From positions 3,533,501-3,597,500 of the forward strand of contig NZ_CP011456.1 of assembly GCF_001277295.1 (NCBI RefSeq): 64,000 bases of DNA, in the 5' to 3' direction. Position numbers and translations under genes: made by a program. This stretch comes from Anabaena sp. WA102 (GTDB lineage Bacteria; Cyanobacteriota; Cyanobacteriia; Cyanobacteriales; Nostocaceae). Below the pieces are notes generated by a model, which saw only the letters and a list, made by a program, of their open reading frames with translations, did not search any database and was not told where the DNA came from. Below are positions 37,601 through 46,230 of the stretch, in pieces; within the stretch, counting starts at the first letter, position 1, and each line of letters opens with the position of its first letter.

Positions 37601-37840
37601 ATGAACTTAGATACAATTCAACAAGATATTGCGTCTCTTCCTCCCGATGCACAACAAATCATAATCGTCCTCGTAGAAGTCCTGAAAAAACGCTACCTTC
37701 AGAATCAACAGGAATCCTCAGAAAATTCCTGGCAAGACTGGTCAGACTTTATCGGTTGCATAGAAGCTGAAACAGACCTCTCTAAAAACTATAAAAACTA
37801 CTTAGACCGTGAACTTAATCAAAAATATGATCATAGTTGA
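37601..37840 (+). CDS. Putative antitoxin of a PIN-domain toxin pair
   Basis: 79 aa. The start (NLDTIQQDIASLPPDAQQIIIVLVEVLKKRYL) is typical of short cyanobacterial VapB-like antitoxins, whose N-terminal helix pair is followed by an acidic, Trp-containing tail (SWQDWSDFIGCIEAETDLSKNY). It overlaps the PIN gene by 14 bp. Confidence 0.65.
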   Translation: MNLDTIQQDIASLPPDAQQIIIVLVEVLKKRYLQNQQESSENSWQDWSDFIGCIEAETDLSKNYKNYLDRELNQKYDHS

Positions 37841-38252
37841 TACAGGCTTTTGGTTAGCTCTTGCCAATAAAAAAGATACAGTTCATATAGCCGCCAAAAA
37901 ACGATTTCAAGATTTAGCTAATCAGCAATTTATTACAACCTGGTGTGTCGTCACGGAAACTTGCTATCTATTACAAAAAAGAGTAGGAGTAGATGCTCCA
38001 AAAATCTTTATTAATAAAATTTCTATAGGAAAACTACAAATCTTTGATCTCAAACAACATCATTGCCAGCGTATTGAAGAACTAATGGAAAAATATAAAG
38101 ATTTACCGATGGATTTAGCCGATGCCTCTCTCGTTATTCTGGCAGAAGAATTAGGTCATGGCCAAATTTTATCGGTTGATTATCGAGATTTTAACACCTA
38201 TCGCTGGAAAAATACAGAACCGTTCGATAACCTCTTTCATGAATTTTTATGA
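37827..38252 (+). CDS. PIN-domain toxin (VapC-like)
   Basis: 141 aa with the start placed at ATG 37827 (MIIVDTGFWLALANKKD), which leaves a 14-bp overlap with the antitoxin. PIN acidic residues: Asp5 in VDTGFW, Glu in VVTETCYLL, Asp in MDLADASLVILAEELG, and Asp in ILSVDYRDF. The expected activity is Mg-dependent RNA cleavage. It is followed directly by a HIP1 repeat unit. Confidence 0.85.
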   Translation: MIIVDTGFWLALANKKDTVHIAAKKRFQDLANQQFITTWCVVTETCYLLQKRVGVDAPKIFINKISIGKLQIFDLKQHHCQRIEELMEKYKDLPMDLADASLVILAEELGHGQILSVDYRDFNTYRWKNTEPFDNLFHEFL

Positions 38253-38369
38253 TGTAATGCGATGCCTATGGCGAGGGAAGCGATCGCTCAAAATCCATTA
38301 TCTTGTACTTCCTTAACTGGGATTAACTGCAACAGAAACAACCAGCACACTAAGATTCACTGTTATTAT

Positions 38370-38753
38370 TCAAGCAGCTTCTTGAGAATTTTTAGAGGAT
38401 GGTTCAGCCAGGATTGGTTCAATATCTTGGCTTTGGTCTCTTTGAATAAATTCATCTAGTAATTGAAAAAAGTAATCAAATGCAGCTTTTTCATCAATAC
38501 AGGTGAGTAAAATAATTTTATCCCAAGCGTTAACGGTATGGATAGATAAGCGGTTTTGTAGCCAAGGTTGAAAGTTTTTATGAAAATCACTTTCAGTTTC
38601 AGTATTAGTAATACCTAATTCAGAGCGAGAAAAGCGATATCCCAAAATAAACATCCGTAAATTACTGATAGATGCTGTTCCCAAATATAAGCCTGGTTTG
38701 GTTTTAATTTTTTCGAGTAAGTTAAATAATGTACTCATTGAGTTTAACTCCAT
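38370..38753 (-). CDS. Possible immunity partner of the papain-fold toxin
   Basis: 127 aa. The pattern MSTLFNLLEKIKTKPGLYLGTASISNLRMFILGYRF, FQPWLQNRLSI and NAWDKIILL is one I associate with small cyanobacterial proteins next to papain-fold toxins. It lies 9 bp after that gene on the same strand. The true start may be Met6 (MSTLF). Immunity role inferred from position only. Confidence 0.5.
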   Translation of the reverse strand: MELNSMSTLFNLLEKIKTKPGLYLGTASISNLRMFILGYRFSRSELGITNTETESDFHKNFQPWLQNRLSIHTVNAWDKIILLTCIDEKAAFDYFFQLLDEFIQRDQSQDIEPILAEPSSKNSQEAA

Positions 38754-38762
38754 TAAAAATTT

Positions 38763-39146
38763 TCAAAATTCTTCTATTACTTCTATTTTAAACTCATTAG
38801 ATAGAGAGGTAAAATCTTGAATCCAGTCATCTGGGTATAGTCCTTGTCGGGAAAGGTTGTCGAAAATTTTGCCAAAAACTTCAACACCGTAATGAACGCC
38901 ATTTTCCGTAATAGTTTCAAAGCAACCTTGTTTTTCTAAGCGATTGCTCAAAATAAAGTCTTCATTATCGTATATCGTCGAAAGTCGCCAAACTTTACCA
39001 GGAATTTTACGTTGTTTTAGCCACTGTTTGAGTGTTTTGGCACATTCTTGGCAATGAAGTAATGGAAATCGAATGACAAGATTACCAATTGCTTGATGAA
39101 TTTCAATAATGGCTAAATCATCCGGTAAATTATACAGAAACAGCAC
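38763..39146 (-). CDS. Papain-fold toxin domain protein (Tox-PL-2-like)
   Basis: 127 aa, free-standing. Candidate catalytic Cys is in HCQECAKTLKQWLKQ (about 31-45) and the His is in the segment ENGVHYGVEVFGKIFDNLSRQGL (about 83-104), the signature of the papain-fold toxin (Tox-PL-2) domain that usually sits at the C-terminus of polymorphic toxins. There is no delivery domain, so this is an orphan toxin cassette or a two-gene intracellular system with the next gene. Confidence 0.65.
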   Translation of the reverse strand: MLFLYNLPDDLAIIEIHQAIGNLVIRFPLLHCQECAKTLKQWLKQRKIPGKVWRLSTIYDNEDFILSNRLEKQGCFETITENGVHYGVEVFGKIFDNLSRQGLYPDDWIQDFTSLSNEFKIEVIEEF

Positions 39147-39239
39147 CTCCTAAAAAATGTTGATCTTATTTTAGTCTTGGATAAACTGCCCTTAAATGCG
39201 ATCGCGCAAGCGCTGACTTGTCAGTTCGCTAATATCGAG

Positions 39240-39455
39240 TTAGTGCGATCCATGAGTTGATGTCTCTTTGTTATCCTGAATCATCTGCATTAGAATGTTT
39301 GCAGCTTCCGTTGCGTGATATGGCGACCAAATCGGGTACTCTGATGCAGAAAAGATAACTCGTAGTTCAGCGTCTGGGATTTGTGTGGCTAGGAGTTTGA
39401 AGAGTGATAATTTGTCTGACTGACTCAGATTGTTGACCGAAAAGACGGGACACAA
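39240..39455 (-). CDS. Hypothetical 71-aa protein, weakly supported
   Basis: The product (LSLFKLLATQIPDAELRVIFSASEYPIWSPYHATEAANILMQMI) has amphipathic helices and a plausible composition but no known family. It starts right next to the IS605 relic at 39452 and ends in a HIP1 repeat, so it might be a truncated gene tail. Confidence 0.35.
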   Translation of the reverse strand: MCPVFSVNNLSQSDKLSLFKLLATQIPDAELRVIFSASEYPIWSPYHATEAANILMQMIQDNKETSTHGSH

Positions 39456-39640
39456 GCCCCGTCCTTCTAGGACGGCTTTATGTTAAAATTTGGTCATAGT
39501 CGCCATAGGGCATTGGGAGACTTTAAACGGACATGGAGGGACGATAAGACCACTTGTGGCGTGTTTCATTGAAGTGTCAAGAATCACCGCACCTTCAGGT
39601 CGGTGAGTATGTCAAATAGTTTAAACTTCCATACAGGCAA
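39452..39640 (+). mobile_element. IS200/IS605 deletion relic (both ends, no transposase)
   Basis: The left hairpin CCCCGTCCTTCTAGGACGG is at about 39459-39478. The right part reads AGTGTCAAGAATCACCGCACC with CTTCAGGTCGGTGAGTATGT, which translates in one frame as SLKCQESPHLQVGEYVK, a typical TnpB C-terminal tail, and also forms the guide-RNA-like hairpin. The intervening about 100 bp does not encode a transposase. Confidence 0.5.
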
Positions 39641-39679
39641 TAATACATTGATCATAAGTCATCTGTGAGGTAAAGTCTA

Positions 39680-40560
39680 ACGAGTCCGTTAAACATCTTT
39701 GAGAAAAGCGATTCCTGCGGAGTTCTTTATGTGCTTCCTTAATTGCGATTAATGCGATAGCGTAAGCGCTGACTTGTCAGTTCGCTAATATTGGGTTAGT
39801 GCGTAAGCGTTGCGCGACCTAGGAATCGCTCAAAATACATTATCTTGTGTTTCTTTAACTGCGATTAATGCGATAGCGTAAGCGCTGACTTGTCAGTTCG
39901 TTAATATTGGGTTAGTGCGATCTCATGGGTAAGCGATCGCTCAATTGCCATTTTCTTGCGCTTCGTTAACTGTGATTAACTGCGATAGCGTAAGCGCTGA
40001 CTTGTCAGTTCGCTAATATTGAGTTAATGCGTAAGCGTTGCGCGACCTAGGAATCGCTCAATTTCCATAGTCTTGTGCTTCTTTAACTGTGATAGTGCGA
40101 TAGCGTAAGCGCTGACTTGTCAGTTCGCTAATATTGGGTTAGTGCGTAAGCGTTGCGCGACCTAGGAATCGCTCAATTTCCATAGTCTTGTGCTTCATTA
40201 ACTGGATTAATTGCGATCTCATGGGTAAGCGATCGATCTTGTAGTGCGATTGCTGATCTTGTAGCTACTGTCTTGATTATCAAGTGATAAAATAAAAAAA
40301 GGAATAACAACTACTCACCCCAAGAACATCTTTTAGACTGCACAGCTCAATGAGGTTAAAAAAATATTAGGATAGTGCGATACTGAAGCGCGACCTAGGA
40401 ATTGCTCAAATTCCATTGTCTTGTGCTTCCTTAACTGTGATTAACTGCGATAGCGAAGCGCTGACTTGTCAGTTCGCTAATATTGGGTTAACGCGATAGC
40501 GAAGCGCTCCGCAGGAATCGCCAATCTTGTAGGGTGCGTTAATGAAATGTAACGTACCTT
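39680..40560. repeat. HIP1-derived repeat block III, largest array
   Basis: About seven units of the same repeat as block I. Comparing units shows HIP1 octamers (GCGATCGC) expanded by small inserts: a 23-24 bp insert after GCGAT (AGCGTAAGCGCTGACTTGTC...), a 21-bp insert after GCG (TAAGCGTTGCGCGACCTAGG...), and a 16-bp insert (CTCATGGGTAAGCGAT). Flanking unit sequence is unchanged. No gene in this stretch. Confidence 0.8.
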
Positions 40561-40677
40561 ATTACTTTTTCATCTTTAAGAAAAGCGATTGGTCAAATAG
40601 CTACCATGTAGTGGCGTTTCAATGTCAAAGTTGGTGATAATATAGAAAAGAAAAACTCTTTAAATGTAAAATCTTGT

Positions 40678-40899
40678 ATGACTACTCGGCTAGAAGTTGA
40701 ATCAGTAATCAAGCAATTGCCAGAAAGTGAAGTTCGTGATCTGGCAAAATGGCTTCAAGAATATCTTGATGAGATGTGGGATCAGCAAATTGAGGCAGAT
40801 TTAGCATCAGGGAAATTAGATCGCCTCATTGCTCAGGCAGAAAAAGATATTGCAGCCAACAACGTGAGGGATCTTGATGAAATCCTTGGCGACGACTGA
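40678..40899 (+). CDS. Putative antitoxin of a RelE/ParE-like pair
   Basis: 73 aa: TTRLEVESVIKQLPESEVRDLAKWLQEYLDEMWDQQIEADLASGKLDRLIAQAEKDI, a short acidic helical protein of the type encoded ahead of RelE-like toxins in cyanobacteria. It overlaps the next gene by 23 bp. Confidence 0.7.
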   Translation: MTTRLEVESVIKQLPESEVRDLAKWLQEYLDEMWDQQIEADLASGKLDRLIAQAEKDIAANNVRDLDEILGDD

Positions 40900-41134
40900 G
40901 TTTTGGAAAGCGTATGCTAATTTGTCACCTGAGATGCAAGAGCAAGCGCGGAAGGCTTATCAGCTTTGGCAGGAAAACTCACTTCATCCCTCTTTGCACT
41001 TCAAAAAAGTCGGTATAAATCTTTGGTCTGCTCGTGTTAGTGGTGGATATCGAGCGTTAGCCTTGAAAAAGGGTGACGATTATTATTGGATTTGGATCGG
41101 TAATCATGATGAATATGAAAGTTTTTTAAATTAG
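40877..41134 (+). CDS. RelE/ParE-superfamily toxin
   Basis: 85 aa with ATG start at 40877 (MKSLATTEFWKAYANLSPEMQEQARKAYQLW). The C-terminal beta-rich part (LHFKKVGINLWSARVSGGYRALALKKGDDYYWIWIGNHDEYESFL) is characteristic of the RelE/HigB mRNA interferase fold, with Arg in WSARVSGGYRAL and the HDEY end. It forms a toxin-antitoxin pair with the gene it overlaps. A HIP1 repeat unit follows. Confidence 0.8.
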   Translation: MKSLATTEFWKAYANLSPEMQEQARKAYQLWQENSLHPSLHFKKVGINLWSARVSGGYRALALKKGDDYYWIWIGNHDEYESFLN

Positions 41135-41330
41135 CTCGTTGTCACAAGCCAGCGAACATACCATCGCTCAATATCCATTTTCTTGTGCTTCCTTAACTGG
41201 GATTAACTGCGATCTCATGGGTAAGCGATAGCGAAGCACTGCTGCAAGCAGTTCGCAATATTTCTACTTTATTTAGGAGTGTTACAATATCAGCGAACTG
41301 ACAAGTCAGCGCTTACGCTATCGCAATTTG
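41135..41330. repeat. HIP1-derived repeat block IV
   Basis: One full unit (CTTCCTTAACTGGGATTAAC) and a reverse-oriented insert piece (GCGAACTGACAAGTCAGCGC at about 41292) that supplies the stop codon of the adjacent minus-strand gene. Confidence 0.7.
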
Positions 41331-41767
41331 AAGGTTTCTTGAGAATTGAGTTGACGTTTGCCGTCTAATATGTCTAATATTGTTTGTTCTTGCTCAAAAA
41401 TCCCTAAAAAATCTCGTATTTCCAAATTATAGTCTTCCATTAATGTTTGTAATAATTCTCCATCAGTTAATTTAGGGAATTGTTCATTTTTCTCTTCATA
41501 GTCATAAACTAACATTCCTAATACATTTATATAATCTCGATCATCTTGGCTAAGATTTTTTTGATCTAATATTGTATTAATTCTTTCTTGAGTTATACTT
41601 AATTCAAGATCATTTGTAATAGGACGAGGTGCAAATTCTGTAATTAAACTGAGGTAATAAGGGCTAGGGATTGTTAAACCAGTTATCATTTTTCCAATTC
41701 TCCTTATCATAGTCCCTGTATAAATATGAATCTCCTCGCTGCTAGGTAAATCCATTAAGCTAAACAT
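41318..41767 (-). pseudogene. HigA-like antitoxin gene, 3' end replaced by a repeat
   Basis: 149 aa. The middle (NDLELSITQERINTILDQKNLSQDDRDYINVLGMLVYDYEEKNEQFPKLTDGELLQTLMEDYNL) resembles the HTH antitoxin domain of HigA-type proteins, with QTILDILDGKRQLNSQETFKL as the final helices. It then stops at R-stop, where the TAG lies inside a small inserted repeat (GCGATAGCGTAAGCGC). Usual members continue about 10-15 residues. No HigB toxin gene is adjacent. It may still be functional. Confidence 0.5.
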
Positions 41768-41834
41768 AAAATATACCTTGCGAATCTTGTTTTTAATCAG
41801 AAATTAATGAATTATAGAAATTGGTTATTCAATA

Positions 41835-41921
41835 GACATATCCAAAAAAGATGATAGAGACGTTACATGGAACGTCTCCGCAAGGGTTTCAAGTCAAGCA
41901 TCTTTAATTTGTGGAGATATC
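41835..41921. mobile_element. 87-bp TA-flanked MITE with GAGACGTTACATGGAACGTC core, copy 2
   Basis: Ends GACATATCC and (reverse-complemented) GATATCTCC, flanked by TA (41833-41834, 41922-41923), with the same central palindrome as the copy at 31640-31727. It lies about 30 bp before kdpA and so may affect its promoter. Confidence 0.65.
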
Positions 41922-41950
41922 TAATCAGCCTATATTCTTAGTCTAAAATT

Positions 41951-43693
41951 ATGATTCAAGGATGGATACAAATAGCATTAACTCTACTCATAGTAGTAGG
42001 CATCACACCTATCTTGGGAAAATATATGGCGCGTATTTACCAAGAACAGAGGACAATTCTCGACCCCATATTTGACAAACTTGAGAGATTCATTTACCTG
42101 CTCATCGGTGTTCATAGTAAACCAGATATGACCGCTTGGCAATATGCAGCAGCCATATTTTACAGCAACTTAGTCATGGGATGTTTAATATTCTTCATCC
42201 TCATAAATCAAGCATGGCTACCTCTCAACCCCACGCAAATTGGTGGGATGACATGGGATACAGCTTTACATACAACCATATCCTTTCTCACCAACACAGA
42301 TCAACAACATTATTCAGGAGAAACTTATCTCAGCTATGGTAGTCAAATTTGGGGAATTGGCTATTTAATGTTTACTTCCGCTGCCACAGGACTAACAGTG
42401 AGTATAGCATTTATTAGAGGATTAACAGGCAGACCATTAGGCAATTTTTATGTAGATTTAATTCGTTCGATTACGCGAATATTGTTACCCATGAGTATAG
42501 TAGGCGCAATATTCCTAATGATAGCGGGAGTACCAGAAACATTAGCAGGACCGGCAGTATTTCCCACCTTAGAAAATTCTAGCATTAGTCAGGCGATCGC
42601 TCGCGGACCAGTTGCCCATTTGGAAATTATCAAACAACTAGGAGAAAACGGCGGCGGATTTTTTACTATCAATTCTGCCCATCCTTATGAAAACCCCAAC
42701 GGATTTTCTAACCTCATAGAAATCATCGCCATGTTGTTAATTCCCACATCCCTAATTTACACCTATGGAATATTTGCCAACAACAGCAAACAAGCCTGGT
42801 TAGTTTACAGCATGGTAGGCATAATTTTCATCATCTTTATTATCACTACCGCCATAGGAGAATATAACGGCAACCCTGCCATCAATACCATTTTAGGAAG
42901 TACACAACCCAACTTAGAAGGAAAAGAAATCAGATTTGGTTGGGCGCAATCAGCCTTATTTATAGTTGCGACAACCGCCACAATGTGTGGAGCAATTAAT
43001 AGTTTAATTGATTCATTTATGCCCAACGGCGGTTTTGTTACCTTTGCCAATATGTTTCTCCAAATCATTTGGGGCGGACAAGGAACAGGAACAGCTTATT
43101 TATTTACTTACCTCATATTAACCGTCTTTGCTACAGGCTTAATGGTAGGCAGAACACCGGAATTTTTAGGAAGAAAAATCGAAAAACGCGAAGTTGTCCT
43201 GGCCAGTTTTTTGATTCTTTTAGTACATCCCATCGCCATCATGATACCAGCCGGAATCACCCTAGCTTTTCCCGACCAACTAGCAGGAATCAGTAATCCC
43301 GGTTTTCATGGTTTTGCTCAAGTGCTGTATGAATATACCTCAGCCGCAGCTAACAACGGTTCTGGACTCGAAGGTTTAGGAGACTCCCAACCATCACCTT
43401 TAGCCATAGCTATGGGAGCAAAACCCACTATTACCGCTTTATGGTGGAACCTCAGCGCCAGTTTTAGTCTTCTCGCAGGGCGTTTTGTCCCCATTACCGG
43501 CTTATTGTTACTAGCAGATAATATGTCTCGTAAACCAAGTGTACCCTTGACTACAGGGACTTTACGCACTGATACGGGATTATTTACCAGTGTCACTGCT
43601 GGAATAATTTTGATCTTGGGTGCATTGACGTTTTTTCCGGTTTTGGCTTTTGGTCCTATCGGTGAAGCATTTTGGATCGCTAAAGGATTATAA
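41951..43693 (+). CDS. kdpA: Potassium-transporting ATPase, K+-channel subunit KdpA
   Basis: 580 aa, slightly longer than the usual 557-570, with about ten transmembrane helices and the four selectivity-filter-like repeats (TNTDQQHYSGE, ENGGGFFTINSAHPYENPNGF, ATMCGAINSL, AAANNGSGLEGL). The start MIQGWIQIALTLLIVVGITPILGKYMARIY is standard for the family. Together with KdpB and KdpC it forms the high-affinity K+ pump induced by K+ limitation or osmotic stress. First gene of kdpABGC. Confidence 0.97.
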   Translation: MIQGWIQIALTLLIVVGITPILGKYMARIYQEQRTILDPIFDKLERFIYLLIGVHSKPDMTAWQYAAAIFYSNLVMGCLIFFILINQAWLPLNPTQIGGMTWDTALHTTISFLTNTDQQHYSGETYLSYGSQIWGIGYLMFTSAATGLTVSIAFIRGLTGRPLGNFYVDLIRSITRILLPMSIVGAIFLMIAGVPETLAGPAVFPTLENSSISQAIARGPVAHLEIIKQLGENGGGFFTINSAHPYENPNGFSNLIEIIAMLLIPTSLIYTYGIFANNSKQAWLVYSMVGIIFIIFIITTAIGEYNGNPAINTILGSTQPNLEGKEIRFGWAQSALFIVATTATMCGAINSLIDSFMPNGGFVTFANMFLQIIWGGQGTGTAYLFTYLILTVFATGLMVGRTPEFLGRKIEKREVVLASFLILLVHPIAIMIPAGITLAFPDQLAGISNPGFHGFAQVLYEYTSAAANNGSGLEGLGDSQPSPLAIAMGAKPTITALWWNLSASFSLLAGRFVPITGLLLLADNMSRKPSVPLTTGTLRTDTGLFTSVTAGIILILGALTFFPVLAFGPIGEAFWIAKGL

Positions 43694-43745
43694 GTTAAAG
43701 TCTCACGCAAAGGCGCAAAGGCGCAAAGATAGAAAGAATAAAGAT

Positions 43746-45872
43746 ATGACAAATAATCTTCGTCTTCCTCATGGAACTCGTGACTCCCGTAAGCATACAC
43801 CGAAAGCAAATATGCGGGGATTGTATCAAAGAGCTATTCGTGAGTCATTCGTCAAGCTTGACCCCCGCATTTCTGTCAAAAACCCGGTGATGTTTATTGT
43901 TTGGGTGGGGACAATAGTGGTTTTTTTAGTCACTCTTGACCCTAATTTATTTGGCACTGTTAAGGCTGATATTAATCAACAACGACTGTTAAATGGGATA
44001 ATTACTCTGATTTTATTTTCCACCGTTTTGTTTGCCAATTTTGCGGAATCTGTGGCGGAAGGAAGGGGTAAAGCCCAAGCTGATACTCTCAGAGCTACCC
44101 GTTCTGATACTATGGCTCGGAAAATTTTATCTAATGGGGTGATTGAAACTACTAACTCTACGGAATTACGTAAGGGGGATTTAGTGAAAGTCATTGCAGG
44201 TGATATGATTCCGGCTGATGGAGAAGTTACTCAAGGTATGGGTTCTGTTGATGAGTCAGCCATTACGGGAGAATCTGCCCCTGTACTTAAACAACCGGGG
44301 ACGGATATTGCTAGTTCGGTTACAGGTGGTACACGCTTGCTGTCTGATGAGTTGGTAATTCGGATTACTGCTGATCCCGGTCAAGGTTTTATTGATAGAA
44401 TGATTTCTCTGGTAGAAGGTGCAGAACGCAGTAAAACACCTAATGAAATTGCTTTAACTGTGCTGTTAGCAGTTCTTACCCAGGTATTTTTAATTGTGGT
44501 TTCTACTCTTCCTCCGTTTACTGGTTATATCGCTAATTTTATTAGTGTGGTATTTGGGGAAGATGCAGGGAATAATTTACGCAATGGTGCCAGTATTGCC
44601 ATTCTAATTTCTCTGTTAGTAGCTTTAATTCCTACAACTATTGGTGGTTTATTGAGTGCTATTGGTATAGCTGGCATGGATAGAGTCGCTCAATTTAATG
44701 TGATTGCTACTTCTGGGAGAGCAGTAGAAGTTTGTGGTGATATTAATACTTTAGTTTTAGATAAAACAGGAACTATTACTTTAGGCAATCGCATGGCTGA
44801 TGAATTTATTCCTGTGAATAATTACTCTGTTGAAGATGTAGCCAGAATTGCCAGAATCGCAAGTCTATTTGATGAAACACCGGAAGGTAGATCAATTGTG
44901 AAGTTAGCAGAAAAATATCAGGTAGTTATAGATGTTGATGTTGATCATGCTGAAGGTGTAGAATTTTCAGCTAAAACCCGTATGAGTGGGATTAATTTAG
45001 CTGATGGTAGTGAAATTAGAAAAGGTGCGGTAGATGCAATTAAAGGTTTTGTCCGTTCTCGTGGTACTCAAGCTCCTCCAGAATTAGATGCGGCTTATGA
45101 ACAGGTTTCTTTATTGGGAGGTACACCTTTAGCTGTTTGTTTAAATGACCAAATTTATGGGGTGATTTATCTCAAAGATATTGTTAAACCTGGTCTTAAA
45201 GAAAGATTTGATCAACTGCGAAGAATGGGGGTGAAAACTATTATGCTCACTGGTGATAATCGCATTACAGCTAGTGTTATTGCTAGGGAAGCAGGAGTTG
45301 ATGATTTTATTGCTGAAGCTACTCCAGAAGATAAAATTAGTGTCATTCGGGCTGAACAATCTCAAGGTAAATTAGTGGCAATGACGGGAGATGGGACTAA
45401 TGATGCACCAGCTTTAGCTCAAGCAAATGTGGGTGTAGCTATGAATTCGGGAACACAAGCGGCAAAGGAAGCTGCTAATATGGTGGATTTAGATTCTGAT
45501 CCTACCAAATTAATTGATTTGGTGACTATTGGTAAACAGTTACTAATTACTCGTGGGGCATTAACTACATTTTCTATTGCTAATGACATTGCTAAATATT
45601 TCGCTATCATTCCCACTATTTTTGGTGCTGCTGGGATTGGTGCTTTAAATATTATGGGCTTAAAAAGCGCCCAATCAGCAATAGTTTCGGCTCTAATTTA
45701 TAACGCTTTAATTATTCCGGCACTGATTCCTGTAGCACTCAAGGGTGTAAAGTTTCTACCTCTCACAGCAGATCAATTATTAAAACGCAATATCTTTATT
45801 TATGGTGTTGGGGGTATTATTGCGCCCTTTATTGCCATTAAATTAATTGATGTCATTCTGCCTTTAAACTAG
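43746..45872 (+). CDS. kdpB: Potassium-transporting P-type ATPase subunit KdpB
   Basis: 708 aa from ATG 43746 (the longer frame upstream reads through the dispersed AAAGGCGCAAAG repeat). Phosphorylation motif DKTGTITLGN (about 335-344), TGES in ESAITGESAPV, nucleotide-binding and hinge region MLTGDNRITA and MTGDGTNDAPAL. Membrane helices carry the family's KSAQSAI segment near the C-terminus. It couples ATP hydrolysis to K+ uptake through KdpA. A MITE-like insertion separates it from the next gene. Confidence 0.97.
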   Translation: MTNNLRLPHGTRDSRKHTPKANMRGLYQRAIRESFVKLDPRISVKNPVMFIVWVGTIVVFLVTLDPNLFGTVKADINQQRLLNGIITLILFSTVLFANFAESVAEGRGKAQADTLRATRSDTMARKILSNGVIETTNSTELRKGDLVKVIAGDMIPADGEVTQGMGSVDESAITGESAPVLKQPGTDIASSVTGGTRLLSDELVIRITADPGQGFIDRMISLVEGAERSKTPNEIALTVLLAVLTQVFLIVVSTLPPFTGYIANFISVVFGEDAGNNLRNGASIAILISLLVALIPTTIGGLLSAIGIAGMDRVAQFNVIATSGRAVEVCGDINTLVLDKTGTITLGNRMADEFIPVNNYSVEDVARIARIASLFDETPEGRSIVKLAEKYQVVIDVDVDHAEGVEFSAKTRMSGINLADGSEIRKGAVDAIKGFVRSRGTQAPPELDAAYEQVSLLGGTPLAVCLNDQIYGVIYLKDIVKPGLKERFDQLRRMGVKTIMLTGDNRITASVIAREAGVDDFIAEATPEDKISVIRAEQSQGKLVAMTGDGTNDAPALAQANVGVAMNSGTQAAKEAANMVDLDSDPTKLIDLVTIGKQLLITRGALTTFSIANDIAKYFAIIPTIFGAAGIGALNIMGLKSAQSAIVSALIYNALIIPALIPVALKGVKFLPLTADQLLKRNIFIYGVGGIIAPFIAIKLIDVILPLN

Positions 45873-45995
45873 AGGAGGTTTGAAAAGTTATTAGTTATGT
45901 ATCAAGAACTTTTAGATCCCCCTAAATCCCCCTTAAAAAGGGGGACTTTGATTCTAGTTCCCCCCTTAATAAGGGGGGTTAGGGGGGATCAACAA
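45873..45995. repeat. Palindromic CCCCCTTAAAAAGGGGG repeat between kdpB and kdpG
   Basis: It begins GAGGAGGTTTGAAAAGTTA, like the left end of the TNA-type MITEs, and contains the same palindromic blocks (GATCCCCCTAAATCCCCCTT ... GGGGGGTTAGGGGGGATC). No matching right inverted repeat is seen, so it is probably a truncated copy inserted in the operon. Confidence 0.6.
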
Positions 45996-46035
45996 GTGCC
46001 TAACGACGAAAAGAAATATCCCAACATCAGAAATT

Positions 46036-46230
46036 ATGCACAAACATCAACTCCCGATTTATTTATTTTTAGGAATATGCAGTAATTTAATTATTGCCCC
46101 AATGGTTTATGCGGCTACATCTGAACATTTTTCTCGTTCACAAGCTTGGGCTTTAGGACTATTAGGAGTAGGAATTTTAAGTCTGTCTATTTATTTGTTT
46201 TTTGTAATGTTTCAACCGGAGAAATTTTAA
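46036..46230 (+). CDS. kdpG: Small membrane protein KdpG/KdpF-like
   Basis: 64 aa with two hydrophobic segments (PIYLFLGICSNLIIAPMVYA, about 6-25, and WALGLLGVGILSLSIYLFFVMF, about 38-59). The position between kdpB and kdpC matches the small ORF called kdpG in Anabaena kdp operons; the second helix resembles KdpF, which stabilises the complex in E. coli. Its stop overlaps kdpC's start (TAATG). Confidence 0.75.
   Translation: MHKHQLPIYLFLGICSNLIIAPMVYAATSEHFSRSQAWALGLLGVGILSLSIYLFFVMFQPEKF

Noticed and set aside
43650..43745. Extended N-terminus of kdpB
   Set aside because: The extra 32 codons overlap the kdpA end and the dispersed AAAGGCGCAAAG repeat; ATG 43746 gives the normal KdpB start.
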